A DNA stretch of 64,000 bases, taken from assembly GCF_006874425.1 (NCBI RefSeq), contig NZ_VIJZ01000014.1, forward strand, positions 1-64,000, given 5' to 3'. Source of the DNA: Paenibacillus ottowii (GTDB lineage: Bacteria; Bacillota; Bacilli; Paenibacillales; Paenibacillaceae). The translations under genes and the position numbers were made by a program. The notes beneath the pieces are model-generated. The model searched no databases and was not told the DNA's origin. It was given only the letters and a program-made list of their open reading frames with translations. Positions 40,328 through 50,157 of this stretch are shown piece after piece. Positions within the stretch are counted from its first letter, which is position 1; each line of letters starts with the position of its first letter.

Positions 40328-41249
40328 TCCCGTTCTTGCACCCGGAACGGTCATCAAGGGCAAGTGGAAGCGGAGCAGCTATGTCATTCAGCGCTTGCTG
40401 GGCCGGGGGGCGAACGGAACTGTATATTTGGTAAAAGAAGCACAGGCCGATCGGCAATTTGCTCTCAAAATGGGAAGAAACACGCTAGATTTGCAATCGG
40501 AGATTAATGTGCTGACCACATTACAGTCTCAAGGGACACAAGCTGCCCTCCAGCGGAATGGAAATCCTTCCTTTTTGTTTGAGGTGGATGATGTAGTGTT
40601 ACGCAATGGGGAGATCCCCTTTTATGTTATGCGGTATGTTAAGGGAGATCCGCTTCATAAATTTGTGGCAGCCAAAGGGTCGGAGTGGTATGGTGTGGCT
40701 GGAACTGGCATACTGAATCGTCTGGCCGATCTCCATCAGGCAGGATGGGTGTTTGGCGATCTGAAACCTCAGAATATATTGGTCAATGCCTATGGAGAGG
40801 CTGAGTTGATTGATTATGGTGGAGTGTCTCTTGCAGGTCGGAGTGTTAAACAATTTACAGAATGGTACGACAGGGGATTCTGGAATGCGGGTAGTCGAAA
40901 TGCTGATCCCCAGTACGACCTGTTTGCCTTTGCTCTCCTAACCATTCATATATTGGAGAGCGAATCGCTAAAGGTAGCTGCGAGCAGGCTGCCACAGCTA
41001 CGTAACACGGCAGAATTGACAGTTATCATCCGTCGCAGCCGTATATTGCGCCCCTACGCCGAATGGCTGCTGGGTGCTGTGCGTGGAGAATATTCCGATA
41101 CTCGTGTGGCAGCCCGAGCATGGTCGCGTCTGGCTTCCGCACATGTCAGGCAATCGTCTGTCAAAAGAGGAAATCCACGCTGGCTGGGATATGCTTTTAC
41201 GGTATCGCTTTTGCTGCTTGCCGGAGCGCTCTGGATTGCGTTAAGGTAG
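40287..41249 (+). CDS. yabT: Hanks-type serine/threonine kinase YabT
   Basis: Encodes 320 residues (ATG 40287), or 312 from GTG 40311, which has AAAGGAG and AAGGGA upstream; the start is uncertain. Glycine loop LLGRGANGTVYLV, ATP lysine in FALKMGR, catalytic loop FGDLKPQNILV (HRD replaced by FGD) and DYG in place of DFG are visible. A single C-terminal membrane helix (FTVSLLLLAGALWIAL) anchors it with no outer sensor domain. In B. subtilis YabT is active during sporulation, binds DNA and phosphorylates RecA and AbrB. It overlaps yabS. Confidence 0.9.
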   Translation: MAKEKGCSVTTSSDPVLAPGTVIKGKWKRSSYVIQRLLGRGANGTVYLVKEAQADRQFALKMGRNTLDLQSEINVLTTLQSQGTQAALQRNGNPSFLFEVDDVVLRNGEIPFYVMRYVKGDPLHKFVAAKGSEWYGVAGTGILNRLADLHQAGWVFGDLKPQNILVNAYGEAELIDYGGVSLAGRSVKQFTEWYDRGFWNAGSRNADPQYDLFAFALLTIHILESESLKVAASRLPQLRNTAELTVIIRRSRILRPYAEWLLGAVRGEYSDTRVAARAWSRLASAHVRQSSVKRGNPRWLGYAFTVSLLLLAGALWIALR

Positions 41250-41314
41250 CAGCATGACTTACATAAGATTACAGAGATCATTATCTTTACGGTCGGGAGA
41301 AAAGAGGGTCGTGA

Positions 41315-42763
41315 ATGGGAACAACAAAACCGACCGGTGTTGTACAGGAAGTGCTCGCTTTGGCGCGAGAACATTCACTGTGGAACCCCGGAGACCGCAT
41401 TGTGGTTGCTGTATCCGGTGGGCCGGATTCGGTGGCCCTTTTGCACATTTTACATGAAATATCCGTTATACATATGCCATTACAACTCGTCTGCGCACAT
41501 GTTCATCATGGTTTCCGGCCAGAGGAATCGGATGTGGAGGCTGAAGAGGTACACAAATTTGCCCGAAAGCTCAATCTTCCATTTGAAATGATTCGGGTTG
41601 ATGCACCAGCTTATATGAAGGAGAGCAGCAAGGGCCCTCAGGAGGCAGCCCGTGAGTTGCGGTACAGCTTCTTACATGAGACAGCTGCGAAGTGGGAGGC
41701 ACAGCATATTGCAATGGCTCACCATGGCGATGATCAAGCTGAAACAGTTCTCTTGCACTTGCTGCGCGGTAGCGGACCTGCGGGTTTGGCGGGTATGCGT
41801 TTGGCGCGGAAGGAAAAAAATGTGCAACTCATTCGCCCGCTGCTTCGTATGTACAAGGCTGACTTGATTGCGTATTGCAACTTTTATGGTCTTTCCTATG
41901 TGACAGACAGCACTAATTTATCATTTAAATATCGTCGTAATGCTATCCGCATGGATGTGCTCCCTTTTTTGGGGCAATATAATGAGCAACTGACACCGTC
42001 CCTGAATCGGTTGGCCGAGACGATGGCTGACGAAAATGATTTTATGGAGACAGCTACACTGTCGGCATACGAGAAAATGGTGCATTTCAATAATGGCAGG
42101 TACATGTTTTCCATCGCTTCATACCGCCAGCTATCCGTTGCTTTACAACGGAGGTTGATTAAACTAATATTAAATTATCTGCCTTCGGACAGTGGAAATT
42201 TTGATTTTCGTAAAATTGAGACCGTTCGACTAAGACTTCTCCAAGAGACATCCTCTACATGGAGCTTGGACTTGGGCGGCGGTGCGGTTGGAGTCCGCGA
42301 ATATGACCAGGCGGTTTTGTTTGACCGTACGCAAGTCGTTATGGGCGAATGGGGCTATGGACTGAGCGTATTGCCTATTTCCGGTGAGCTTGAGTTGCCT
42401 GAAGCAGGGGGTATACTCCGGTGGCGAAGAGCTTCCTATTGGGACAGAAACCGTCCAGTGAATGAGGAAGAAGCGTGGTTCGACGCAGATCAATTGACTC
42501 TGCCGTTGACTGTACGCTCGCGATTACCTGGAGATACCATGTATGTAATGGGATTAAAGGGGAGAAAAAAGGTTAAAGATATTTTTATTGATGAAAAAAT
42601 ACCTCCTTTAATGCGTTCCGCTATTCCCATCGTCTGCGACCACTCTGGAGCTGTTCTCTGGATTCCGGGCGTACGGCGTTCTGTACATGCTGCGGTGCAA
42701 AAGCACACGTCTTCGGTTATATATATGTCATGGCAAAGACGAGAGAGTCCGGGGCACCGGTAA
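41315..42763 (+). CDS. tilS: tRNA(Ile)-lysidine synthase
   Basis: Encodes 482 residues. TilS changes C34 of the tRNA-Ile CAU anticodon to lysidine so it reads AUA; essential. The PP-loop SGGPDS is at residues 34-39. Family blocks AHVHHGFRPEESDVEAE, MAHHGDDQAETVLLHLLRGSG and TDSTN are present, with the C-terminal domain ending in a TilS-C module (LPGDTMYVMGLKGRKKVKDI). The start ATG follows AAAGAGGG. It precedes hpt and ftsH, a very conserved order. Confidence 0.96.
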   Translation: MGTTKPTGVVQEVLALAREHSLWNPGDRIVVAVSGGPDSVALLHILHEISVIHMPLQLVCAHVHHGFRPEESDVEAEEVHKFARKLNLPFEMIRVDAPAYMKESSKGPQEAARELRYSFLHETAAKWEAQHIAMAHHGDDQAETVLLHLLRGSGPAGLAGMRLARKEKNVQLIRPLLRMYKADLIAYCNFYGLSYVTDSTNLSFKYRRNAIRMDVLPFLGQYNEQLTPSLNRLAETMADENDFMETATLSAYEKMVHFNNGRYMFSIASYRQLSVALQRRLIKLILNYLPSDSGNFDFRKIETVRLRLLQETSSTWSLDLGGGAVGVREYDQAVLFDRTQVVMGEWGYGLSVLPISGELELPEAGGILRWRRASYWDRNRPVNEEEAWFDADQLTLPLTVRSRLPGDTMYVMGLKGRKKVKDIFIDEKIPPLMRSAIPIVCDHSGAVLWIPGVRRSVHAAVQKHTSSVIYMSWQRRESPGHR

Positions 42764-42810
42764 TTGCGCAGGAACGGCTTTCATAGTATAAACTTAGGAG
42801 GTTTACACCG

Positions 42811-43350
42811 TTGCAAAATGATATTCAGGAAGTATTGATCAGTGAAGAAGAAATCCAGAGTAAAATCAAGGAATTGGCCGCACAGCTTAGCGTGAAATAT
42901 GAAGGGAAAAATCCATTGGTGATTTGCGTGCTGAAGGGTGCGTTTATTTTTATGGCAGATTTGGTTAAAGCTATTACGGTGCCGTTGGAACTTGATTTTA
43001 TGGCTGTATCTAGCTATGGAGTATCTACCAAATCATCAGGCGTCGTTAAAATCATCAAAGATTTGGATGCTTCAGTAGAAGGACGCGATGTTCTGATTGT
43101 CGAAGATATTATCGACAGTGGTCTGACGCTGACACATTTGATTGAATTGCTTAAGAATCGTAATGCCAATTCGGTATGTGTCGTAACTTTGTTCGACAAG
43201 CCTGCGCGCCGGACCGTTAATCTTGAGGCTGACTATACCGGATTTACACTTCCGGATGCGTTTGTTGTCGGCTATGGTCTGGACTATGCCGAGCATTACC
43301 GGAACCTCCCATACATAGGGATTTTGAAGCCGGAAATCTACACCAGCTAA
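42811..43350 (+). CDS. hpt: Hypoxanthine phosphoribosyltransferase
   Basis: Encodes 179 residues, beginning at TTG eight bases after AGGAGG. It salvages hypoxanthine and guanine using PRPP. The PRPP loop VLIVEDIIDSGLT and the N-terminal substrate block LKGAFIFMADL are intact. In B. subtilis HprT can regulate ftsH together with TilS, and the tilS-hpt-ftsH order is kept here. Confidence 0.96.
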   Translation: MQNDIQEVLISEEEIQSKIKELAAQLSVKYEGKNPLVICVLKGAFIFMADLVKAITVPLELDFMAVSSYGVSTKSSGVVKIIKDLDASVEGRDVLIVEDIIDSGLTLTHLIELLKNRNANSVCVVTLFDKPARRTVNLEADYTGFTLPDAFVVGYGLDYAEHYRNLPYIGILKPEIYTS

Positions 43351-43388
43351 TCTCAGCCTCCAGTCCTAGGACTAAATAGGGTCCTTTG

Positions 43389-43418
43389 TTGAGAAGGGCT
43401 TACAGGCTATGGTAAAAT
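43389..43418 (+). promoter_or_regulatory. Candidate promoter of ftsH
   Basis: TTGAGA, 18-base spacer, TAAAAT, in the hpt-ftsH gap. Confidence 0.45.
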
Positions 43419-43447
43419 AACTTAAGTGTCTCGAGAGGAGGTAGGGG

Positions 43448-45487
43448 ATGAATCGGTTCATCCGGAATTCTGGTTTTTATTTGATTCTTTTTTTAGTTGT
43501 GGTGGGTATCGTTCAGTTTGTTAGCAACAGTAACGAAGCCTCCGATCTCCCTAGATATGACCAATTACGGCAAGAGGTTAAAGCTAATAACATCTCTAAA
43601 GTAACGGTCCAATTTGACGGTTACGCCTATCTTGTAACCGGTGCATATAAGAAGCAGCCGGCTAATGCTAAATCAACCAATTTTTCCGTATACGTTCCGC
43701 CAACGGATCAAGCACTAAGTGAACTGGTGAATGCCAGCGAAGCGAACGGGTTTGAATACGTACAGAAGAAAATGGAAGGCGAAAGCATTTGGCTGACATT
43801 TTTGACTTCTATCATTCCTTTGGTGATCATGTTCCTGTTGTTTTTCTTCCTGTTTAATCAGGCACAGGGCGGTGGCGGCAAAGTAATGAACTTTGGCAAG
43901 AGCAAAGCCCGTCTGTATAACGAAGAGAAGAAGAAGGTTACCTTCGAAGACGTAGCAGGGGCTGACGAAGAGAAGCAAGAGCTTGTCGAAGTCGTAGAAT
44001 TCTTGAAGGACCCACGTAAGTTTGCAGCTGTGGGCGCCCGTATTCCAAAAGGTGTCCTGTTAGTGGGCCCTCCGGGTACAGGTAAAACACTCTTGGCGAG
44101 AGCTGTTGCAGGTGAGGCCGGAGTGCCGTTTTTCAGCATCTCGGGTTCTGACTTTGTAGAAATGTTCGTCGGGGTCGGTGCTTCCCGTGTTCGCGATTTG
44201 TTCGAGAATGCGAAGAAGAACGCACCTTGTATCATTTTCATTGATGAAATTGATGCCGTTGGACGTCAACGTGGCGCCGGATTGGGTGGCGGACATGATG
44301 AACGTGAACAAACGCTCAACCAATTGCTCGTAGAAATGGATGGATTCGGCGCAAACGAAGGCATCATCATCGTTGCTGCTACTAACCGTCCGGATATTCT
44401 AGATCCAGCCTTGCTTCGTCCGGGACGTTTTGACCGTCAAATTACGGTTGACCGTCCAGATGTTAAAGGCCGCGAAGCGGTATTGCATGTACATGCACGC
44501 AACAAACCATTAACGAAGGATGTTAAATTGGACGTTATCGCGAAGCGTACAACAGGCTTTACGGGCGCTGATCTGGAAAATCTGTTGAACGAAGCAGCCT
44601 TGCTGGCGGCTCGCCGCAACCGCAGAGATATTTCGATGCGAGAAGTAGATGAAGCGATCGACCGTGTTATCGTAGGTACTGAAAAACGCAGCCGCGTCAT
44701 CAGTGACCGCGAGAAACGAATTGTTGCTTATCATGAAGCAGGTCATACGATTATCGGTTACTTCCTGGAAAATGCCGATATGGTTCACAAGGTAACCATC
44801 ATTCCACGTGGACGTGCAGGCGGATATGTCATCATGCTTCCGAAGGAAGACCGCATGCTGACAACGAAGCAGGAATTGCTGGATAAAATCACTGGATTGT
44901 TGGGTGGACGTGTTTCCGAGGAGCTGTTTATTGGTGAGATCGGAACGGGAGCCTATAGTGACTTCCAACAAGCGACAAGCATTGCGCGTAGCATGATCGT
45001 GGAATACGGTATGAGTGAGAAGCTCGGTCCGATGCAGTTCGGAACTTCCCAAGGTCAAGTATTCCTTGGACGGGACATCGGTCATGAGCAGAACTACAGT
45101 GACCAGATCGCTTATCAGATTGACCAGGAGATGAATCGCTTCATCACTGACTCTTATGAGCGTGCTAGAGAACTCCTGACGAAGTATTCCAAAGAGGTTC
45201 ACTTGATCGCTCAAACTTTGCTGGAAGAAGAAACTCTGGAGCTTGAACAAATCAAACGTTTGATCGAGACAGGTTCTTTGGACGGCAATACGAATGAGGG
45301 AGAAGGAACACCAGAAAACGGTGAGCCTGTGATCGACAACATCGGAGATGTCCGTGTACGTATTCAAGGCAAGGATGAGGAGCCTAAGAATACAACGGAT
45401 CAACCGAACGATATCCCTAATCTGCAAAAACCTGAGGATGATAACAATTCAGGCAATTCGGGCGGTACTCCACCGACAACAACCTGA
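43448..45487 (+). CDS. ftsH: ATP-dependent zinc metalloprotease FtsH
   Basis: Encodes 679 residues. Two membrane segments (about 8-25 and 115-137) flank an extracytoplasmic domain. The AAA+ module has Walker A GPPGTGKT (207-214), Walker B DEID (266-269) and SRH TNRPDILDPALLRPGRFDR in part. The zinc site HEAGH is at 429-433. FtsH degrades membrane and regulatory proteins and is needed for Spo0A activation in B. subtilis. The tail is low in complexity, rich in Asn, Gly and Pro. A terminator follows. Confidence 0.98.
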   Translation: MNRFIRNSGFYLILFLVVVGIVQFVSNSNEASDLPRYDQLRQEVKANNISKVTVQFDGYAYLVTGAYKKQPANAKSTNFSVYVPPTDQALSELVNASEANGFEYVQKKMEGESIWLTFLTSIIPLVIMFLLFFFLFNQAQGGGGKVMNFGKSKARLYNEEKKKVTFEDVAGADEEKQELVEVVEFLKDPRKFAAVGARIPKGVLLVGPPGTGKTLLARAVAGEAGVPFFSISGSDFVEMFVGVGASRVRDLFENAKKNAPCIIFIDEIDAVGRQRGAGLGGGHDEREQTLNQLLVEMDGFGANEGIIIVAATNRPDILDPALLRPGRFDRQITVDRPDVKGREAVLHVHARNKPLTKDVKLDVIAKRTTGFTGADLENLLNEAALLAARRNRRDISMREVDEAIDRVIVGTEKRSRVISDREKRIVAYHEAGHTIIGYFLENADMVHKVTIIPRGRAGGYVIMLPKEDRMLTTKQELLDKITGLLGGRVSEELFIGEIGTGAYSDFQQATSIARSMIVEYGMSEKLGPMQFGTSQGQVFLGRDIGHEQNYSDQIAYQIDQEMNRFITDSYERARELLTKYSKEVHLIAQTLLEEETLELEQIKRLIETGSLDGNTNEGEGTPENGEPVIDNIGDVRVRIQGKDEEPKNTTDQPNDIPNLQKPEDDNNSGNSGGTPPTTT

Positions 45488-45519
45488 TCATCGGATGGAT
45501 AGCTGAAAAAGCATATATG

Positions 45520-45564
45520 TAAGCTTCGGGAAACCAGATCCTATTGGTTTTCCGGAGCTTTTTT
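45520..45564 (+). terminator. Terminator after ftsH
   Basis: Stem AAGCTTCGGGAAACCA / TGGTTTTCCGGAGCTT with a short loop, then six T. Confidence 0.88.
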
Positions 45565-45592
45565 AGATATGGGAGATTATTGCTAACGTGAT

Positions 45593-45621
45593 TTGACAGA
45601 CACCGGAACGTTGTGTACATT
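45593..45621 (+). promoter_or_regulatory. nadB promoter
   Basis: TTGACA, 17-base spacer, TACATT. A CGGCTGT / ACAGCCG inverted repeat (45636-45672) follows in the leader. Confidence 0.6.
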
Positions 45622-45766
45622 TATTGTTAAATAAACGGCTGTCGCATACTTAGCTTAAAAGGACAACAGCCGCTGCAATCGACTTTCTATCATTTTGAAC
45701 ATATTCCGTGAGCGCATACTGTACAACTATGGTGTGCGCTATTCTTCTGTGAAATCAGGTGAAGGC

Positions 45767-47380
45767 ATGATTCCAAGGTATCTAGTTGATTTTGATGTAG
45801 CGGGATTGAACCAATTGGAAGCTGACGTCTTAATTATCGGCTCTGGCATTGCGGGCTTATATACGGCGATTAAGGCTGCGGAGAATCGGAAAGTACTGCT
45901 GATTACCAAGAAAAGTTTAATGGAAAGCAACACTCGTTATGCTCAAGGAGGCATTGCTGCTGTCACATCAGACGAGGACTCACCGGCTTATCATATGGAA
46001 GATACTCTGATTGCTGGTGCAGGTCTATGTGAACCCGAGGCGGTCAGAGCACTTGTGCATGAGGGTCCAGACGGTATTCAAGAGTTAATACGGTTGGGAA
46101 CGGCCTTTGATCGCGTGGGTGGTGAACTAGCGCTGACACGAGAAGGGGCGCATAGTCATCGACGCATTTTGCATGCAAATGGAGATGCCACCGGTTATGA
46201 AGTCGTGCGTGCCTTGTCACAGCAGGTTGCTGCTCATCCCGGTATTGAGGTGTGGGAAGAGTGTATGGTCATCGACCTGCTGACTGAGCATGGGGAGTGT
46301 ATTGGGGCCCTCGTCCAAATGCCAGATGGAGAAAGGTCGTATATCACTGCAAATGCAACAATTTTGTGCTCAGGAGGTAGCGGACAATTATACCGTTATA
46401 CGACTAACCCGGAGATCGCAACTGGGGACGGTATTGCTATGGCATATCGCGCTGGCGCGATTGTACGGGATATGGAATTCATACAGTTTCATCCTACGGC
46501 GTTATGCCATCCGGGCGCTCCAAGGTTTCTTATTTCCGAAGCTGTACGGGGAGAAGGGGCCGTGTTACGCAACATTCATGGCGAACGCTTTATGGACAAA
46601 TATGATTCTCGGCAGGAGCTTGCACCCAGAGATATCGTAGCTCGTGCAATCATCCATGAGATGGAACGCACCCAATCTACGTTTGTATACCTGGATATTA
46701 CACACGAACCGCCTGAGCGGGTAAAGCAACGTTTTCCAACGATTTATCAGACATGTCTGTCATACGGCTTGGATATGACGACAGGCTGGCTTCCCATTGC
46801 TCCTGCGGCCCATTATATGATGGGTGGTATCCAGACCAATCTATACGGGGAAAGCTCCATTGGGCGTTTGTACGCCTGTGGCGAGACTTCTTCCACAGGT
46901 GTCCACGGCGCTAATCGTCTGGCGAGCAATTCGTTATCAGAGGCTATTGTGTTCGCCAACAGGATTACCGAGCGACTGCCATCATTGCCGCCGCTGGTTG
47001 GACATACTTTGATATCTTACAGCGATAACCGTGCAGAGTATCAGGCTTCAACCGTCGTGGAACGGCGGCATAAGCTGCAAGAAACGATGGTTCATTATGC
47101 TGGTGTTCGTCGGCATAGAGACGGCCTGCAAGCGGCTTTAGAAGAGCTGCACGGGCAAGTGCCTGTGTTTCAGACTGTGATCGCCAGTCGGGAAGAAATC
47201 GAATTTGCCAATTTGCTTACCTGTGCTTTATTAGTAGTAGATGGTGCACTGCTGCGGGAGGAGAGTCGCGGGGCGCACTATCGTGAGGACTTCCCTGAGA
47301 CAGATGATTGCGTGTGGCGAAAGCATGTCCAGCAGCGACGTGAGCAAGGGATAACGGAGGAGAGCATTCATGACATCTAA
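45767..47380 (+). CDS. nadB: L-aspartate oxidase
   Basis: Encodes 537 residues from ATG 45767, after AGGTGAAGG; a TTG at 45695 in the same frame has no ribosome site. NadB oxidises aspartate to iminoaspartate, the first step of NAD synthesis. The FAD-binding GSGIAG (25-30), the RYAQGGIAAV motif, REGAHSHRRILH and the ASNSLSEA motif near the C-terminal part are present. It overlaps nadC by 11 bases. nadA (quinolinate synthase) is not in the window. Confidence 0.95.
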   Translation: MIPRYLVDFDVAGLNQLEADVLIIGSGIAGLYTAIKAAENRKVLLITKKSLMESNTRYAQGGIAAVTSDEDSPAYHMEDTLIAGAGLCEPEAVRALVHEGPDGIQELIRLGTAFDRVGGELALTREGAHSHRRILHANGDATGYEVVRALSQQVAAHPGIEVWEECMVIDLLTEHGECIGALVQMPDGERSYITANATILCSGGSGQLYRYTTNPEIATGDGIAMAYRAGAIVRDMEFIQFHPTALCHPGAPRFLISEAVRGEGAVLRNIHGERFMDKYDSRQELAPRDIVARAIIHEMERTQSTFVYLDITHEPPERVKQRFPTIYQTCLSYGLDMTTGWLPIAPAAHYMMGGIQTNLYGESSIGRLYACGETSSTGVHGANRLASNSLSEAIVFANRITERLPSLPPLVGHTLISYSDNRAEYQASTVVERRHKLQETMVHYAGVRRHRDGLQAALEELHGQVPVFQTVIASREEIEFANLLTCALLVVDGALLREESRGAHYREDFPETDDCVWRKHVQQRREQGITEESIHDI

Positions 47381-48260
47381 CAGCGAGCTTTATGGAGAGT
47401 TTAGCGGATATCAGGAAGAGCTGACAGCACAAATTCGCAGCTGGCTGCGAGAAGATACAGGTTCCGGTGATGTGACCACACGCTGGACGATTGAGCCGGG
47501 CCACCAGTCTAAGGCTGTCATTCATGCCAAGGAGAGTGGCGTGATTGCCGGTTTACCCGTCGCTGAACTTGTATTTCGAGTAGTAGACCCTTCCTTGTCG
47601 TTCACTCCGCTAGTGACTGATGGCCAGTGGATTGAAAAGGGAACCGTTCTGGCAGAGGTGAATGGGAGTACTCATGCCATTTTGACCGGGGAGCGATTGG
47701 CGTTAAATTTACTCCAGCGGATGTCCGGAATTGCCACACGGACGCGGAGTTTTATAGATCAATTGCAGGGACTTCCCACACGCTTGGTGGACACGCGCAA
47801 AACAACGCCGGGACATCGCCTGTTGGAGAAGTATGCTGTGCGTGTAGGCGGCGGCTCAAATCATCGTTTTGGTCTGTACGATGCTGTTATGATTAAGGAC
47901 AATCATATTAAGGGCGCGGGTGGGATTGCACAAGCGGTGAGCCGAGCGCGCGCGCACATCCCGCATACGATGACGATTGAAGTAGAGACGGAAAACATGA
48001 CGCAAGTCCAGGAGGCTCTGGAAGCTGGGGCAGATATTATTATGCTGGATAACATGTCCGTCCCGGATATGAAGAAAGCCGTTCGCTTCATTCGTGAGCA
48101 AGCTCCACACGTCAAAACAGAAGCCTCAGGCAATGTATCGCTGGATACAGTGCGTGGGATGGCTGAAAGTGGCGTAGATGTGATTTCTGTAGGCAGGCTG
48201 ACATACTCATTTCATAACCTGGATATCAGCCTTGACCTTAACGCAAAGAAAGATAGGTGA
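47370..48260 (+). CDS. nadC: Nicotinate-nucleotide pyrophosphorylase (carboxylating)
   Basis: Encodes 296 residues, converting quinolinate and PRPP to nicotinate mononucleotide. Family blocks are LREDTGSGDVTT, LNLLQRMSGIATRT, RLVDTRKTTPGHRLLEKYAV, MIKDNHI and DIIMLDNM, all intact. Its start lies inside the end of nadB, with GGAGGAG just upstream, so the two form one operon. In B. subtilis the nad genes lie elsewhere; the pair is inserted here between ftsH and coaX. Confidence 0.96.
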   Translation: MTSNSELYGEFSGYQEELTAQIRSWLREDTGSGDVTTRWTIEPGHQSKAVIHAKESGVIAGLPVAELVFRVVDPSLSFTPLVTDGQWIEKGTVLAEVNGSTHAILTGERLALNLLQRMSGIATRTRSFIDQLQGLPTRLVDTRKTTPGHRLLEKYAVRVGGGSNHRFGLYDAVMIKDNHIKGAGGIAQAVSRARAHIPHTMTIEVETENMTQVQEALEAGADIIMLDNMSVPDMKKAVRFIREQAPHVKTEASGNVSLDTVRGMAESGVDVISVGRLTYSFHNLDISLDLNAKKDR

Positions 48261-48266
48261 CACCCA

Positions 48267-49034
48267 TTGATTCTTGTAGTGGATGTAGGTAATACCAATA
48301 TTGTTCTGGGGATGTATGAAGGGCGCGAGCTGCTGCATCACTACCGGATCAGCACTTCCAGACAGGCAACCGCCGATGAATACGGCGTACTCATACATAA
48401 TCTTTTTAGTATGGGCGGCGTATTAATGGATGACATCCAGGGAGTTATTATTTCCTCTGTCGTTCCGCCGTTGGTCCGGGTATTAGAGGGAATGTGCGAT
48501 AAATATATAGGCAAAACGCCGCTGATCGTTGGACCGGGAATCAAGACCGGTCTTAACCTGCGTTATGAGAATCCGCGCGAAGTAGGTGCGGATCGGATCG
48601 TGAACGCTGTTGCGGCTGTAGAACGGTTCGGCGGGCCGCTTGTTGTAGTGGATTTTGGAACAGCAACGACGTTTGATTGTATTGATGACAAGGGAAACTA
48701 TCTGGGTGGAGTCATTGTGCCGGGTATCGGCATTTCGACGGAGGCACTGTATCAACGGGCCTCCAAACTCCCTCGTATCGAGCTGGAGAAACCCAAAAAG
48801 GTTATTGGTCGGAATACGGTCCATGCAATGCAGGCCGGGATTATTTTCGGTTATGCTGGACAAGTCGATGGCATTGTGAGACGCATTAAGGAAGAAATGC
48901 AGGCGGAACCCACGGTTATTGCTACCGGAGGCCTTGCAGAGCTGATCGCATCAGAGACGGAAAGCATTCAGGAAGTGCTGCCGATGTTGACGCTCGAAGG
49001 ATTACGCATCATTTACCAACGTAACGCTGAATAA
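48267..49034 (+). CDS. coaX: Type III pantothenate kinase CoaX
   Basis: Encodes 255 residues, starting at TTG after AGGTGA, seven bases from the nadC stop. CoaX phosphorylates pantothenate, the first step to coenzyme A. The ASKHA fold is recognised by VVDVGNTNIVLGMY, VVDFGTATTFDCI and GGVIVPGIGIS. It shares a transcript with nadBC, placing NAD and CoA synthesis together. A terminator follows. Confidence 0.95.
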   Translation: MILVVDVGNTNIVLGMYEGRELLHHYRISTSRQATADEYGVLIHNLFSMGGVLMDDIQGVIISSVVPPLVRVLEGMCDKYIGKTPLIVGPGIKTGLNLRYENPREVGADRIVNAVAAVERFGGPLVVVDFGTATTFDCIDDKGNYLGGVIVPGIGISTEALYQRASKLPRIELEKPKKVIGRNTVHAMQAGIIFGYAGQVDGIVRRIKEEMQAEPTVIATGGLAELIASETESIQEVLPMLTLEGLRIIYQRNAE

Positions 49035-49049
49035 AAAGTAGAACCAAGC

Positions 49050-49100
49050 TGCCGCTGAGTCGAACCGATGATTTTATCGGTTTGGATTAGCGGCGTTTTT
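49050..49100 (+). terminator. Terminator after coaX
   Basis: Long stem GCCGCT...AACCGAT / ATCGGTTT...AGCGGC with a small loop, then GTTTTT. Confidence 0.85.
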
Positions 49101-49252
49101 CGTCTATACTGAAATATGTTACGTTTTTGAACAATTCGCGTGATCTGTTGATGCAGGTTGTTTATATAGTAGGAAATGATGCTTCAAGGATGAGGAAATA
49201 CTAATGAAAATAAGCAGCATAGCTGCCTTGGATTATAGGGAGGATATCAATT

Positions 49253-50137
49253 ATGGAAAATAAGCAGGATCGACTTATTCGCGGCACCGCCATGGATGGA
49301 AGGGTTAGAGCCTTTGCGGTTCGGACAACTCAATTGGTAGAGGAACTGCGGAGAAGACACGATACTTATCCTACAGCAACCGCTGCATTGGGACGAACCC
49401 TCACAGCGGGTGCAATTATGGGTTCTATGCTAAAAGGCAATGAACGACTGACCATTCAAGTCAAAGGCGATGGACCAATTGGACAAATTGTCGTTGATGC
49501 CAACGCTGTAGGGGAAGTGCGGGGTTATGTCACTGAACCACATGTGCATTTGCCAAGCAATAGTATGGGCAAACTGGATGTAGCGGGTGCCGTAGGTACA
49601 GAGGGATTCATTCATATTATCAAGGATCTGGGGCTAAAAGAACCGTACCGCGGCAGTATTCCGATTATTTCTGGCGAACTCGGTGAGGATTTTACCTATT
49701 ATTTTGCCAAATCCGAACAGACTCCGTCAGCGGTCGGTCTGGGTGTGCTGGTAGATACGGATAACTCCGTTATTGTGGCTGGCGGGTTTATTATTCAGTT
49801 GCTTCCAGGCCTGAGTGATGATGAGATTACTGCCATTGAAAATGCAGTCGGCTCCATTCCACCCGTTACTGCTCTGCTGGATCAAGGGTTGGAGCTTGAA
49901 GAAATGCTGCGTTGGATGCTGCCGGACGTTCGTGTTCTTGATGAAATGGATATTCATTTCCAATGTGAATGCTCACGCGAGCGTGTGGAAAAAACATTGA
50001 TCAGCTTGGGAGAAAGTGAATTAAAGCAATTAATTGAGGAAGAAGGACAGGCTGAGGTCGTGTGTCACTTTTGTAATGAGGCTTATCAGTTTAATAAGGA
50101 TGAATTGCAAAATCTGTTGGATCAAGCTAAGGCCTAA
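49253..50137 (+). CDS. hslO: Redox-regulated chaperone Hsp33
   Basis: Encodes 294 residues, normal for Hsp33. The N-terminal chaperone domain has LIRGTAMDGRVRAFA and the C-terminal zinc switch has CEC (QCECSRER) and CHFC (VVCHFCNEAY). Oxidation of these cysteines releases zinc and turns on its holdase activity, protecting against oxidative unfolding. TAGGGAGG precedes the ATG. It is followed 20 bases later by the PPIase gene. Confidence 0.97.
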   Translation: MENKQDRLIRGTAMDGRVRAFAVRTTQLVEELRRRHDTYPTATAALGRTLTAGAIMGSMLKGNERLTIQVKGDGPIGQIVVDANAVGEVRGYVTEPHVHLPSNSMGKLDVAGAVGTEGFIHIIKDLGLKEPYRGSIPIISGELGEDFTYYFAKSEQTPSAVGLGVLVDTDNSVIVAGGFIIQLLPGLSDDEITAIENAVGSIPPVTALLDQGLELEEMLRWMLPDVRVLDEMDIHFQCECSRERVEKTLISLGESELKQLIEEEGQAEVVCHFCNEAYQFNKDELQNLLDQAKA

Positions 50138-50157
50138 CCGGATGGGCGGTGCAAGCG

